Position numbers and translations under genes: made by a program. Of a stretch of DNA of 64,000 nucleotides, positions 45,381 through 55,000 are shown in pieces; the first letter of the stretch is position 1, and the number at the start of each line of letters is the position of its first letter. The DNA is from Pseudomonas entomophila (GTDB lineage: Bacteria > Pseudomonadota > Gammaproteobacteria > Pseudomonadales > Pseudomonadaceae): contig NZ_JAAMQJ010000007.1 in NCBI RefSeq assembly GCF_013523125.1, positions 62,001 to 126,000 on the forward strand. Direction: 5' to 3'. The notes below the pieces were generated by a model, which worked only from the letters and a program-made list of their open reading frames with translations, searched no databases and was not told the DNA's origin.

Positions 45381-46691
45381 GTGAGTATCTCCTTGAGCGG
45401 ATCGCTGGCCGACGCGCTCCTCCAGACCCGGCCACGGGACGAACACCGCCAGCGGGCACGCGAGGGGGTCATCGACTACCTGGCCTGCCTGCTGCCGATT
45501 CAGCTCGGCCTGCTGCACGACAGCGGTCTGGCACCGGTACGCCAGGCATTCCCTGCCGCCGCCGGCATGGACAACCAGGCCTTGCAGCTGGGCTACATGA
45601 GCCACGCACTGGACTTCGACGACTACCACGCGACCTTCCGTGGCCACCCGAGCACGGTGGTGCTGTCGACCCTGCTGGCGCTGGCACCTTCGCTGGATAC
45701 CCTGGGCCATGAGGCGTTTCTCGACGCCTACATCATCGGCGTGGAACTGGCCGGGCGCCTGGGCAAGGCCATCGGCACGCGGCATTACGCGGCAGGCCTG
45801 CACAGCACCGCGACCCTCGGGGTGATCGCGGCCACGGGCGCGGCCTGTCGTCTGTTACGACTGGATCGAAGCCAGGCCCAGATCGCCCTCGGCCTGGCAG
45901 CGACCCAAGCCGCAGGCCTGCGCGCGCAGTTCGGCAGTGCGGGCAAGGCCCTGCATGCGGGCTTCGCGGCGCGGCAGGCGGTGAATGCCGTGCAGCTGGC
46001 CCAGGCCGGGTTCGCGGCGCAGGCCGATGACGTGCTGGAGGCGTTTCTGGAGATCCTCGGCCTGGGCCAGGCCCGGCCCGACGACCTGCTGGCCGACTGG
46101 GGCACGCCCTGGCGGATCAGCGCACCGGGCCTGGAATTCAAGCGCTACCCCACCTGCGGCGGTACCCACAGCGCCATCGAAGCAGCGTTCGTGCTGCGCG
46201 AGCGCGACGGCTTCTCGCCGGCGCAGGTGCAGTCCATCGAGGTCAGCTTCCCGCCCGGTGCCGACACCGCGCCGTCGATCCGCGCCCCGCAGACCGGCGT
46301 GCAAGGCCGGTTCAGCCTGGAGTACGTGATCGCCGATGCGCTGCTCAACGGCGCCATCGCGCTGGAGCGCTACGGCGAGGACCCGGTGCGCCCGGACATC
46401 GCCGCCCTGGCCGCCAAGGTGCAGCGGGTACCCGACCTCACCGCGCCGCCCGACGAGCTGGACCCGGACCTGCGCTTTCATCGGGTCACCCTGCACCTGG
46501 CGGACGGCCGTTCGTCGAGCCACTGCGTGACCCGCCGGCAGACCGCAGCCGCGCCCACCGACGTACTCGGCAAGCTGCGCGACAACCTGCAGGCCTGGCC
46601 TGTCGAGCGCCTCGATGCGCTCTGCGCCGACCTTTCTCTGACCGACGATGCCGCGTTGCAGCGTCTGGTCGCTCTCGTTCGCTGTCATTAA
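45381..46691 (+). CDS. MmgE/PrpD-family protein
   Basis: A 436-aa protein from the GTG at 45381, chosen because AGAGGT lies seven bases before it; an ATG at 45345 is an in-frame alternative. MmgE/PrpD proteins include 2-methylcitrate dehydratase and itaconate-related dehydratases/decarboxylases. Seen here: QLGYMSHALDFDDYHATFRG, then HPSTVVLSTLLAL, the family D-[FW]-D-D and H-P-[GS] motifs, and the Gly/Thr segment YPTCGGTHSAIEAAF in the second domain. Gene order (PrpD, flavin monooxygenase, ABC importer) suggests it acts on the carbon skeleton made by the monooxygenase. Substrate unknown. Confidence 0.82.
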   Translation: MSISLSGSLADALLQTRPRDEHRQRAREGVIDYLACLLPIQLGLLHDSGLAPVRQAFPAAAGMDNQALQLGYMSHALDFDDYHATFRGHPSTVVLSTLLALAPSLDTLGHEAFLDAYIIGVELAGRLGKAIGTRHYAAGLHSTATLGVIAATGAACRLLRLDRSQAQIALGLAATQAAGLRAQFGSAGKALHAGFAARQAVNAVQLAQAGFAAQADDVLEAFLEILGLGQARPDDLLADWGTPWRISAPGLEFKRYPTCGGTHSAIEAAFVLRERDGFSPAQVQSIEVSFPPGADTAPSIRAPQTGVQGRFSLEYVIADALLNGAIALERYGEDPVRPDIAALAAKVQRVPDLTAPPDELDPDLRFHRVTLHLADGRSSSHCVTRRQTAAAPTDVLGKLRDNLQAWPVERLDALCADLSLTDDAALQRLVALVRCH

Positions 46692-46702
46692 GGATTCCCC
46701 CC

Positions 46703-48052
46703 ATGTCCCTGCAACAGACGCCTTCCCGTCAACTGCGCCTGGGCCTGTTCGTTCAAGCCCTGGGCCATCACGTCGGTGGCTGGCGCGCCGACGGTGCGCA
46801 AGGTTCGCCCACCGATATCGAGTGGTTCAGCTGGATCGCCAAGACCGCCGAACAGGGCAAGTTCGACATGTTCTTCGTCGGCGACGCGCTGGCCACCAGC
46901 GTACACCGCCTGCCATCGACCCTGTCGCGCCTGGAGCCGCTGACCCTGCTTTCGGCCCTGGCCGTGCAGACCCGTCACATCGGCCTGGCGGCCACCGCCT
47001 CGACCACCTTCGACGAGCCGTTCCACCTGGCCCGTGCCCTGTGCTCGGTGGACCACATCAGCCATGGCCGTGCCGCCTGGAACGTGGTCACCTCGTTCTC
47101 GGCCGATGCCGCGCGCAACTTCAGCCGCGAAGACCTGCCCTCCCACGCCGACCGCTACGAGGTGGCGCGTGAGTTCCTCGAGGTGGCGTTCAAGCTGTGG
47201 GACGGCTGGGAAGACGGCGCCATCGTGCGCGACAAGGCGAGCGGTCGCTACAGCGACGACAGCAAGATCCACCCGGCCAACCACAAGGGCAAGCACTTCC
47301 AGGTCCAGGGCCCGCTCAACATTGCCCGCTCGCCCCAGGGCCGCCCGGTGATCATCGAGGCCGGCTCGTCCCCGGCCGGGCAACAGCTGGCCGCCCAGAC
47401 CGCCGAGGTGGTGTTCACCGCCGCCGCGTCGCTGGAAGAGGGCCAGGCCTTCTACCGCAGCCAGAAGCAGTTCGTGCGCGACGCCGGGCGCAATCCGGAC
47501 CACCTGTTGATCCTGCCGGGCGTGATGCCCATCGTCGGGCGCACCCGCGAGCAGGCCCAGGCGGTGTGGGACCAGCTCAACGAGCTGGTGGACATCGACA
47601 ACGGCATCGAGCAGCTGTCGGCACGCTTCGGCACCGACATGAGCGTCTACCCGCTGGACGGCCCGGTGCCGCCGGTCGCCCCTACCGAAGGCAGCCAGAG
47701 CCGGGTCAAGCTGCTCACCGAACTGGCCGCGCGGGAAAACCTCACCCTGCGCCAGCTGGCCGCCGTGGCCGCGGGGTCTCGTGGCCATCGGGTGATCGTC
47801 GGCACCGCCGAAGACATCGCCGACGACTTCCAGGCCTGGCTGGAACAGGGTGGCGCCGACGGCTTCAACATCATGCCGGCGGTGCTGCCCGAGCAGCTGC
47901 AGCTGTTCGTCGAGCTGGTGATCCCCGAACTGCAGCGCCGCGGCCTGTTCCGCACCGAATACGCACACGCCACCCTGCGCGAGAACCTGGGCCTGCCCAG
48001 CGTCACCGACAACTTCGCCGCCGTCGCCCCGTCGACCCCACACGAGGAATGA
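46703..48052 (+). CDS. FMNH2-dependent monooxygenase, NtaA/SnaA/DszA type (LLM class)
   Basis: A 449-aa bacterial luciferase-like flavin monooxygenase of usual length. RQLRLGLFVQALGHHVGGWR, the 'E-x-G-K-F-D-x-x-F-[VL]-x-D' segment AEQGKFDMFFVGDAL, STTFDEPFHLARALCSVDHI, HGRAAWNVVTSFSADAARNF and PQGRPVIIEAGSSPAGQQLA are all diagnostic. It needs reduced FMN from a partner reductase, which is not in the window. Members open C-S, C-N or C-O bonds in thioethers, sulfones, EDTA-like chelators and similar compounds. AAGGA precedes the ATG. It lies 11 bp after the PrpD gene and 3 bp before the binding-protein gene, so is in one operon. Confidence 0.92.
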   Translation: MSLQQTPSRQLRLGLFVQALGHHVGGWRADGAQGSPTDIEWFSWIAKTAEQGKFDMFFVGDALATSVHRLPSTLSRLEPLTLLSALAVQTRHIGLAATASTTFDEPFHLARALCSVDHISHGRAAWNVVTSFSADAARNFSREDLPSHADRYEVAREFLEVAFKLWDGWEDGAIVRDKASGRYSDDSKIHPANHKGKHFQVQGPLNIARSPQGRPVIIEAGSSPAGQQLAAQTAEVVFTAAASLEEGQAFYRSQKQFVRDAGRNPDHLLILPGVMPIVGRTREQAQAVWDQLNELVDIDNGIEQLSARFGTDMSVYPLDGPVPPVAPTEGSQSRVKLLTELAARENLTLRQLAAVAAGSRGHRVIVGTAEDIADDFQAWLEQGGADGFNIMPAVLPEQLQLFVELVIPELQRRGLFRTEYAHATLRENLGLPSVTDNFAAVAPSTPHEE

Positions 48053-48055
48053 GCC

Positions 48056-48958
48056 ATGACTAAACCTGCACTGATCAGCGCCATCGCCGCGCTGCTGGCC
48101 GTTCCCGGCGCCTTCGCCGCACCTGCTACAGGCAGCGTGCCTTTCGATGCCACCGCCAAGCCCGCAGCCGACGCGGCTCTGCACGCGACCCTACCCGAGG
48201 CCATCCAGAAACGTGGCTACATCGTCGCCGGCACCAACCCCAACACCCCGCCGACGACCTTCTACAAGGCCGACAACAAGACCTTGGCCGGGCGCGAGAT
48301 CGACATCATCAGCGCCGTGGCCGACCGTCTGGGCGTGCAGTTGCAGCTCAAGGACACCGGGGGTTTCGACAACATCATCCCAGGGCTCAAGTCCGGCCGC
48401 TACGACGCGGCCCTGGCGAACATCGACGCCAACGCCAAGCGCCTGGAGCAGGTCGACTTCGTCGGCTACTACAACGCCTCCAAGCTGGCGCTGGTCGCCC
48501 GCTCCGATGCCAAGCTCGGTACATTCGACAGCCTGGAGGCCTTGTGCGGCCAGACCGTCGGCGCCGGGGCCGGTACGTCCCAGGTGACCCGCCTGCAACA
48601 GGCCAGCGAGGCCTGCGTGGCCGCTGGCAACAAGCCGATCACCGTGCCGATCTTCCCGGACCGCCCCGCCGGCGTGCAGGCGGTGATGAGCAGCCGTGTG
48701 CCGATGTTCTTCGGCCCTTACGAGGGCTTGCGCTACCAGGCCAGCCGCCTCAAGGGGATGACCCTGGCCGGTGAGATCACCATCGAGGACACCATCGTCT
48801 CCATCGCGCTGCCCAAGCAGTCGCCGCTGGGCAAACCGATCCAGGCCGCGCTCAACTCGCTGATCGCCGACGGCACCTACCAGCAGATCCTCGACAAGTG
48901 GGAGATCGGCTTCGGCGCGGTCAAGTCGGCCGGCCTCAACGAAGACAACCTGCGATGA
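48056..48958 (+). CDS. ABC importer periplasmic substrate-binding protein (SBP_bac_3)
   Basis: A 300-aa protein with a Sec signal peptide ([24 protein letters not shown], cleavage near residue 21). Mature domain: [60 protein letters not shown], then [13 protein letters not shown]. The layout is that of family-3 binding proteins for polar amino acids and similar molecules. The ligand may be a small sulfur- or nitrogen-containing amino-acid-like compound given the monooxygenase upstream; that is inference. The stop overlaps the permease start (ATGA). Confidence 0.92.
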   Translation: MTKPALISAIAALLAVPGAFAAPATGSVPFDATAKPAADAALHATLPEAIQKRGYIVAGTNPNTPPTTFYKADNKTLAGREIDIISAVADRLGVQLQLKDTGGFDNIIPGLKSGRYDAALANIDANAKRLEQVDFVGYYNASKLALVARSDAKLGTFDSLEALCGQTVGAGAGTSQVTRLQQASEACVAAGNKPITVPIFPDRPAGVQAVMSSRVPMFFGPYEGLRYQASRLKGMTLAGEITIEDTIVSIALPKQSPLGKPIQAALNSLIADGTYQQILDKWEIGFGAVKSAGLNEDNLR

Positions 48959-49853
48959 AGCCAGGGTCCGACGCCGAGCGCGCCGACCTGCGCATCGTTC
49001 CCAACCGCCACTGGGGGCGCTGGGCCAGCGCCGCCGTGGTGATCGCGGTGCTGGGTCTGGTGCTGCACTCGATGCTCGACAACCCGCGTTTCGAATGGGA
49101 CGTGGTGGCCGCCAACCTCACCGAGGACTCGATCCTCGACGGCGTGCTGATGACCATCAAGCTCACCCTGATCTCGGTGGTGTTCGGCTTCGCGGGCGGC
49201 ACGCTGCTGGCGCTGATGCGGTTGTCGTCGAACCCGGTGCTGGTCAGCGTCAGCTGGGCCTACACCTGGTTCTTCCGCGCCGTGCCGATGCTGGTGCAGC
49301 TGTTCCTCTGGTACAACATCGCCGCGCTGTACCCGCGCCTGGCCCTGAGCCTGCCGTGGGTCGGCGAGCTCTGGAGCGCCCCCACCAACGACGTCATCAG
49401 CCCGTTCAGTGCGGCGGTGCTGGCGCTGGTGATCCATCAGTCCGCCTACGCCGCCGAGATCATCCGCGCCGGCATCCAGAGTGTCGGTGCCGGGCAGCTG
49501 GAAGCGGCCAAGGCGCTGGGCTACCGGCCTGGACAGATCTTCCGCCAGACCGTGCTGCCCCAGGCCATGCGCACCATCCTGCCGCCGGCCGGCAACGAGG
49601 TGATCGGCCAGCTCAAGACCACCGCAGTGGTCTCGGTGATCGCCCTGCAGGACGTGCTGTACTCGGCGCAGATCATCTACCAGCGCACCTACGAGGTGAT
49701 CCCGCTGCTGCTGGTGGCCACCGCCTGGTACCTGGTGATGACCTCGGTGCTGTCGGTGTTGCAGCACCTGGTCGAAGTGCGTTTCAGCCGCGGCAACACT
49801 CCAGGGCGGCGCAACTGGCTGGGCCGCCCGGTGGCCCGACAGGAGTCCGAAGC

Positions 49854-49857
<4 letters not shown>
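48955..49857 (+). CDS. ABC importer permease (polar amino-acid type)
   Basis: A 300-aa inner-membrane protein with about five to six helices. The N-terminal helix is [17 protein letters not shown] (~24-40). The family EAA loop is in the C-terminal half: [20 protein letters not shown], then [20 protein letters not shown]. HisM/GlnP-like [24 protein letters not shown] first core helix at ~60-85. Start overlaps the binding-protein stop and its own stop overlaps the ATPase start (ATGA). Confidence 0.93.
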
Positions 49858-50615
<758 letters not shown>

Positions 50616-50771
50616 GGCGGCCATGGCCTGTGCGACGCCTGTCGTGCAGGTCGGCCTGCTTGCAGGCTCGTCTTTCGCGCACCCTGCGTGTCAGGCTCGA
50701 TTCGAGTCCAGTGCCCCGGCAAGGGCTTCTTACCCATTGCCGCACTGCAGCGAAACCGTCTGTCACGGACC

Positions 50772-50832
50772 TGTGGGCTTGCCCGCGATGGCGGCCGTTC
50801 CATCACCGCCTGCATCGCAGGCAAGCCCCACA
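50772..50832. repeat. REP pair in inverted orientation
   Basis: TGTGGGCTTGCCCGCGATGG (from 50772) and, 40 bp away, the near-complement CATCGCAGGCAAGCCCCACA (to 50832) make a REP pair with a shorter loop than the one at 1735. Located between the ABC operon and the acetyltransferase gene, in a 304-bp gap that otherwise shows nothing recognisable. Confidence 0.7.
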
Positions 50833-50919
50833 AAGGCCCCCTACCGCCTTTGCTTCCCGCCTGGGCTATCAGGCTGCTATACAGGTCGATCCCCATGACT
50901 TGCACTCAAGGACGACCCC

Positions 50920-51366
50920 ATGCACGTATGCGACATGACGCATGGCGATGCCTCCGCTGTCTCCGCCCTCTGCCTCGGCGCCTTCACCGAGGCGATCGCT
51001 CCGTCGCTGTCCGCCCAGGGCGTGGCGCACTTCGCTGACGTGGTGACGCCGGCCGCGTTCGGCGAACGCCTGACCGGCGACAATCGGATGTGGGTAGCGG
51101 TGGTGGACGGTGCCGTCAGGGGGATGGTGGAGCTCAAGCAGCGCCGACATGTCGCCCTGCTGTTCGTCGCGCCTGGTTGGCAGCGCCGTGGCGTGGGTGC
51201 TCGTCTGATGGAGGTTGCCCTGGCGCATGCCGAGGCAGGCGAAATCACCGTCAGCGCTTCCCTGCCATCGGTGGCCGCCTACCAGCGTTATGGCTTAGTG
51301 CTCGCCGGAGACGTGAGCGAACACGGTGGGTTGGTGTATCAGCCGATGACGTGGCACATGACATGA
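50920..51366 (+). CDS. GNAT-family N-acetyltransferase
   Basis: A 148-aa protein of usual GNAT length. The acetyl-CoA loop is present (ALLFVAPGWQRRGVGARLME, with Q-x-x-G-x-G/A as QRRGVGA). Then the family strand-helix ITVSASLPSVAAYQRYGLVL, with the Y-x-[RK]-x-G-F/L ending. AAGGA precedes the ATG at 50920. The acceptor is unknown. It stands alone between two repeat-rich gaps. Confidence 0.88.
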   Translation: MHVCDMTHGDASAVSALCLGAFTEAIAPSLSAQGVAHFADVVTPAAFGERLTGDNRMWVAVVDGAVRGMVELKQRRHVALLFVAPGWQRRGVGARLMEVALAHAEAGEITVSASLPSVAAYQRYGLVLAGDVSEHGGLVYQPMTWHMT

Positions 51367-51570
51367 CTGTGCATAGGCCAATGCAACGGTGGAAATCCGC
51401 CCGCCGCTTTGGTGCCGCGGTGTCGCGCAGAGAACATGGCGATAGGTGGCAGGATCCCAGGTTTTATCGCTGAACGATTTAGGGCCGCTCACGCCCGCCG
51501 CAGTAGTACAGGCAATCACGGTCCATGTGAATGGTTGCATTGGCTAGGGTCGCGCTCACGCTCGCTCACC

Positions 51571-51813
51571 TCAATCTACCGCTGCGTAACGTCGGCGTGT
51601 CAACAGCAGCGCGAGACCTACCGACAGCGCCAATAAGGCCAACGACTCCTGTTCGAAGCCCAGCCAATGTTCTTGCCCAGCCGTAAACAGACCCGCCAGC
51701 CCAGCCATCAGCAAACCAACCCCTGACCACTTGCGTAGCGGGTAGGGTTTGAGAAGCCACAAGAGCACGAAACCGAACGTTACAAGAATGAGATGTTGGA
51801 TAAGTTCAGGCAT
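51571..51813 (-). CDS. Small membrane protein, three helices
   Basis: An 80-aa protein with three likely membrane helices: LILVTFGFVLLWLLK (~8-22), VGLLMAGLAGLFTAG (~32-46) and SLALLALSVGLALLL (~57-71), ending in an Arg-rich tail (TRRRYAAVD). No recognised family. It lies after the fragment at 51823 and the helicase-nuclease gene on the same strand, so might be cotranscribed with them. Confidence 0.55.
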   Translation of the reverse strand: MPELIQHLILVTFGFVLLWLLKPYPLRKWSGVGLLMAGLAGLFTAGQEHWLGFEQESLALLALSVGLALLLTRRRYAAVD

Positions 51814-51822
51814 GGAGGTCTC

Positions 51823-52000
51823 TCAGGACTTGACGACCAATGAAAGGGTAGAACGCTGAGAACCTATACCGCCTTGCACCTGGGCCTCCAAAGTCACAAT
51901 GACATCACCTGCATGGACGGCGCTGAAAGTACCGACCCCAATCGCAGGCGAGTCGGTACACAGTGGTCCGCGCAGACCAGCCTGCGCCGCTGGGCCGTTG
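51823..52000 (-). pseudogene. C-terminal remnant of an unknown gene
   Basis: After the helicase stop the minus strand carries CTDSPAIGVGTFSAVHAGDV then TLEAQVQGGIGSQRSTLSLV and ends VKS-stop at 51823. It has good coding character (beta-strand alternation) but its only upstream part lies inside the helicase gene in another frame. Either a very small gene or the tail of a deleted one. Confidence 0.35.
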
Positions 52001-55000
52001 CTACGCGCCCCCAACGCTTTGCGCCAGCCGCGCCCGCGCCGCTGCGGTCAAACGCTTGAACCCGAACAGCTTGGCCACCTCCGTAGCGGTGTCCCCCTCG
52101 CCGACCGCCAGCGCCGCTGCCCGCACCTCCTGCGGCGCGATGTCTTCGAGGGCGCGCACGTCGGCCTCGCTGGCGGGCACGCGGTAGGTCGCCCACGTCT
52201 CCATGTCTGCCATCGACCGCCAGACGAAGGCGTCCTCCGCTGCCGTCGCCTGGACATGGTGCTCGCGCCCGGCCAGGCCCAGCACCCGATCACGGATCAA
52301 CCGCCCGGCACGCTGGAAGCCGTGGGCACGGGCGATCCGCTGCACCAGCACGGTGTCACGGATCGGTGCTTCCTGGTCCACGACCTGGGCGATCACACGT
52401 TGCAGCACGGCGTCGTACTCGGCCTGGTAGAAGCGCTCGGCGTCGATCTCGGCCGCCAACGCACTCAGGTCGGCGACGCGGTAGACGCCGTATGGCGCGC
52501 TGGCCTCGGTGACGGGTGCCAGGGCCTGCACGGGCAGCGCCTCGGGCTTGGGAGCGGCAACCTCTTCAGCCGCCAAGGCTGGCTCGCTATCGCTGTCGCT
52601 GTCCTCCTCCGGCTGCACCGGGAACGTCAGCGTCACCTCAGGGACAGGTTCGGCCTCCAACACGGCCGCCTGCGCCGCCCGCGAGGCTTCCAGCCGTTCG
52701 GTGAGCGCCGCGTCCAGGCGCTGCAGCGCGCCGGCCTTGTCCACCCACCATTCGGTGGACCACAGGCGCACCAGGTGCCAGCCCAGCCCGCGCAGGATGG
52801 CCCCGCGCACTTTGTCGCGGTCACGGGCGGTGGCGGCGCTGTGGTAGGTGGCGCCGTCGCACTCGACCCCGGCCAGGTAATCGCCAGGGCGGTCCGGGTG
52901 GACGATCCCCAGGTCGATGCGAAAACGCGACACACCGATCTGCGGCACCACCTGCCAGCCCAGGCCGCGCAGGCCCTCGGCCACGGCCTCCTCGAACGGC
53001 GAGTCGTAGCCACCCACCGAGCCGCGCACGGCGGCGGCCAGGGCCTTGGGGCCCTGCTGGGCGAACTCGATGAAGTGCTTCAGGTCATGCACGGCGCGGG
53101 CGTTGGTGCGGTTGAGGTCGATCATGAACGGGTCGAACGAGGTGAACACCAGCATCTCGCGGCGCGAGCGGGTGATCGCCACGTTCAGCCGGCGCCAGCC
53201 GCCCTCCTTGTTGAGCGGGCCGAAGTTCATCGACAGGCTCGGCGCGCCCGGCTCGGTCGGGCCGTAGCCGATGCCGAGGATGATCAGGTCGCGCTCGTCG
53301 CCCTGCACGGTCTCCAGGTTTTTCACCACCACCGGCTCAGGGTGGCTTTCCTGGAAGAACGGCTCGATCTGCGGGTACTGGGTCCGCGCCACGTCGAGCA
53401 GGTCGTTGATCAACTGCTGCTGGTCGCTGTTGAGGGTGATGATGCCCAGGGTATGGCCTGCCGCGATGAAGGCCGGGTCGGTCAGGCGCTTGACGGTCTC
53501 GGCGACGATGGCCTTGGCCTCGACCTGGTTGTGGCGGCCCTTGCCCTTGGCGTAGACGCCCTCGACGCGCCGCCACTCCACGGCGCTGTCGCGGGTCTGC
53601 GCGGCCGGGAAGGTGATCAGGTTGCTGTCGTAGTACTGATGGTTGGAGAACGCGATCAGGCTTTCGTGACGGCTGCGGTAGTGCCAGCTCAGGCTGTGGC
53701 TGGGCACTCCGGCGCCCAGGCACTCGTCGAGGATGCTTTCCATGTCCTCGGCCGTGTCGTCGTCGGTGGCGCTGGCGCCGCGGTTGAAGAAGTTGGTCGG
53801 CGGCATCTGCCGCGGGTCGCCGGCGATCACCACCTGGCGACCGCGGGCGATGGAACCGATCGCGTCCCAGGGGGCGATCTGCGAGGCTTCGTCGAAGATC
53901 ACCAGGTCGAACGGCGGCAGCTCGGCCGGCAGGTACTGGGCGATCGACAGCGGGCTCATGAGCATGCACGGGGCCAGGCGGTTCAGCGACTCGCCCATCT
54001 CGACGGCCAGCTGGCGCACCGGCTTGTGCCGCCGGGACTTCTGCAGCTCATGCTTGAGCACGCCGAAGCCGCTGCTCCTGGGCACGTCGTTCTTCGCCGG
54101 GATGTGACCGCACAGGGTGGCGCGGATGTAGCGCACCGACAGTGCGGCCAGGGCATCGTCGAGGCGGGCGAAGGTGGCGATGTCGCTCATGTGCTCGGCG
54201 GCGACGAAGGTGCGCAGCAGCGGCTCGCGGTCGATGCCCTGGCGGGCGAAGTCGTAGGCGTAGGCGGTCTCGAAGGTGGCGACGACGGTGTCCGTCGGCA
54301 GGATGCCCTGCTCCAGCGCCTGGGTCAGGGGCTGCAACCCGACGTCGCGGGCCTGGTCGCGCACCCGGCACCAGTCGCACCAGGCCTTGAGCTGGCCCTC
54401 CTGATCGACGATGCGCGCGGCCAGCGCGCGCCGTTCGGCGAGGGTGACGGGTTCGCCGTCGCCGACGCGGGCGGCCAGTTGGTCGAACTGCGCCGCACAT
54501 GCCTCGAAGCGCGCCTGGGCCTGCTGCAGGGTGTCGATGGCGATGGCGATCTGACCGCCCGGCGCGAGCATCTCGTTGGCCTCGACCACCACCCGCTGCA
54601 CGGCGCTGCGCAAGGCGATCAGGGCTTCGGGCGAATCGGCCAGGGCGCTGATCTGGCGGCGTAGCTGTTCGGCCAGGGCAGCGGCCTGGGTGAGGGTCTG
54701 GCCGGCGCTGTGGCTACCGTTCCAGCCCGGCACCGCGTGCAGGGTCGCGCCTAGCGTGTCGAGTTCGCGCAGCAGGGCCTGCTGCTGTTCGAAGCGGTCC
54801 AGGTCCGCCGGAACGTCAGGCAGCCCGCTCGCACCGCCCAGGGTCGCCAGGCGTTGGGCGACCTTCTTCTTGGCCCAGGTGGCGAAGCACCAGAACTTGC
54901 CGCTGGCGGCCTGCCACGCTTCGCGCAGCTCGGCCACCGGCACTCGGCGACAGGCTTCGTCGGCGTAGTCCACCGACAGGTCCTGGCCGAGGGCCTGGTA

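Noticed and set aside
51367..51570. Possible coding remnant between the acetyltransferase and the small membrane protein
   Set aside because: Short frames on both strands have no ribosome site and no recognisable motif; treated as non-coding.
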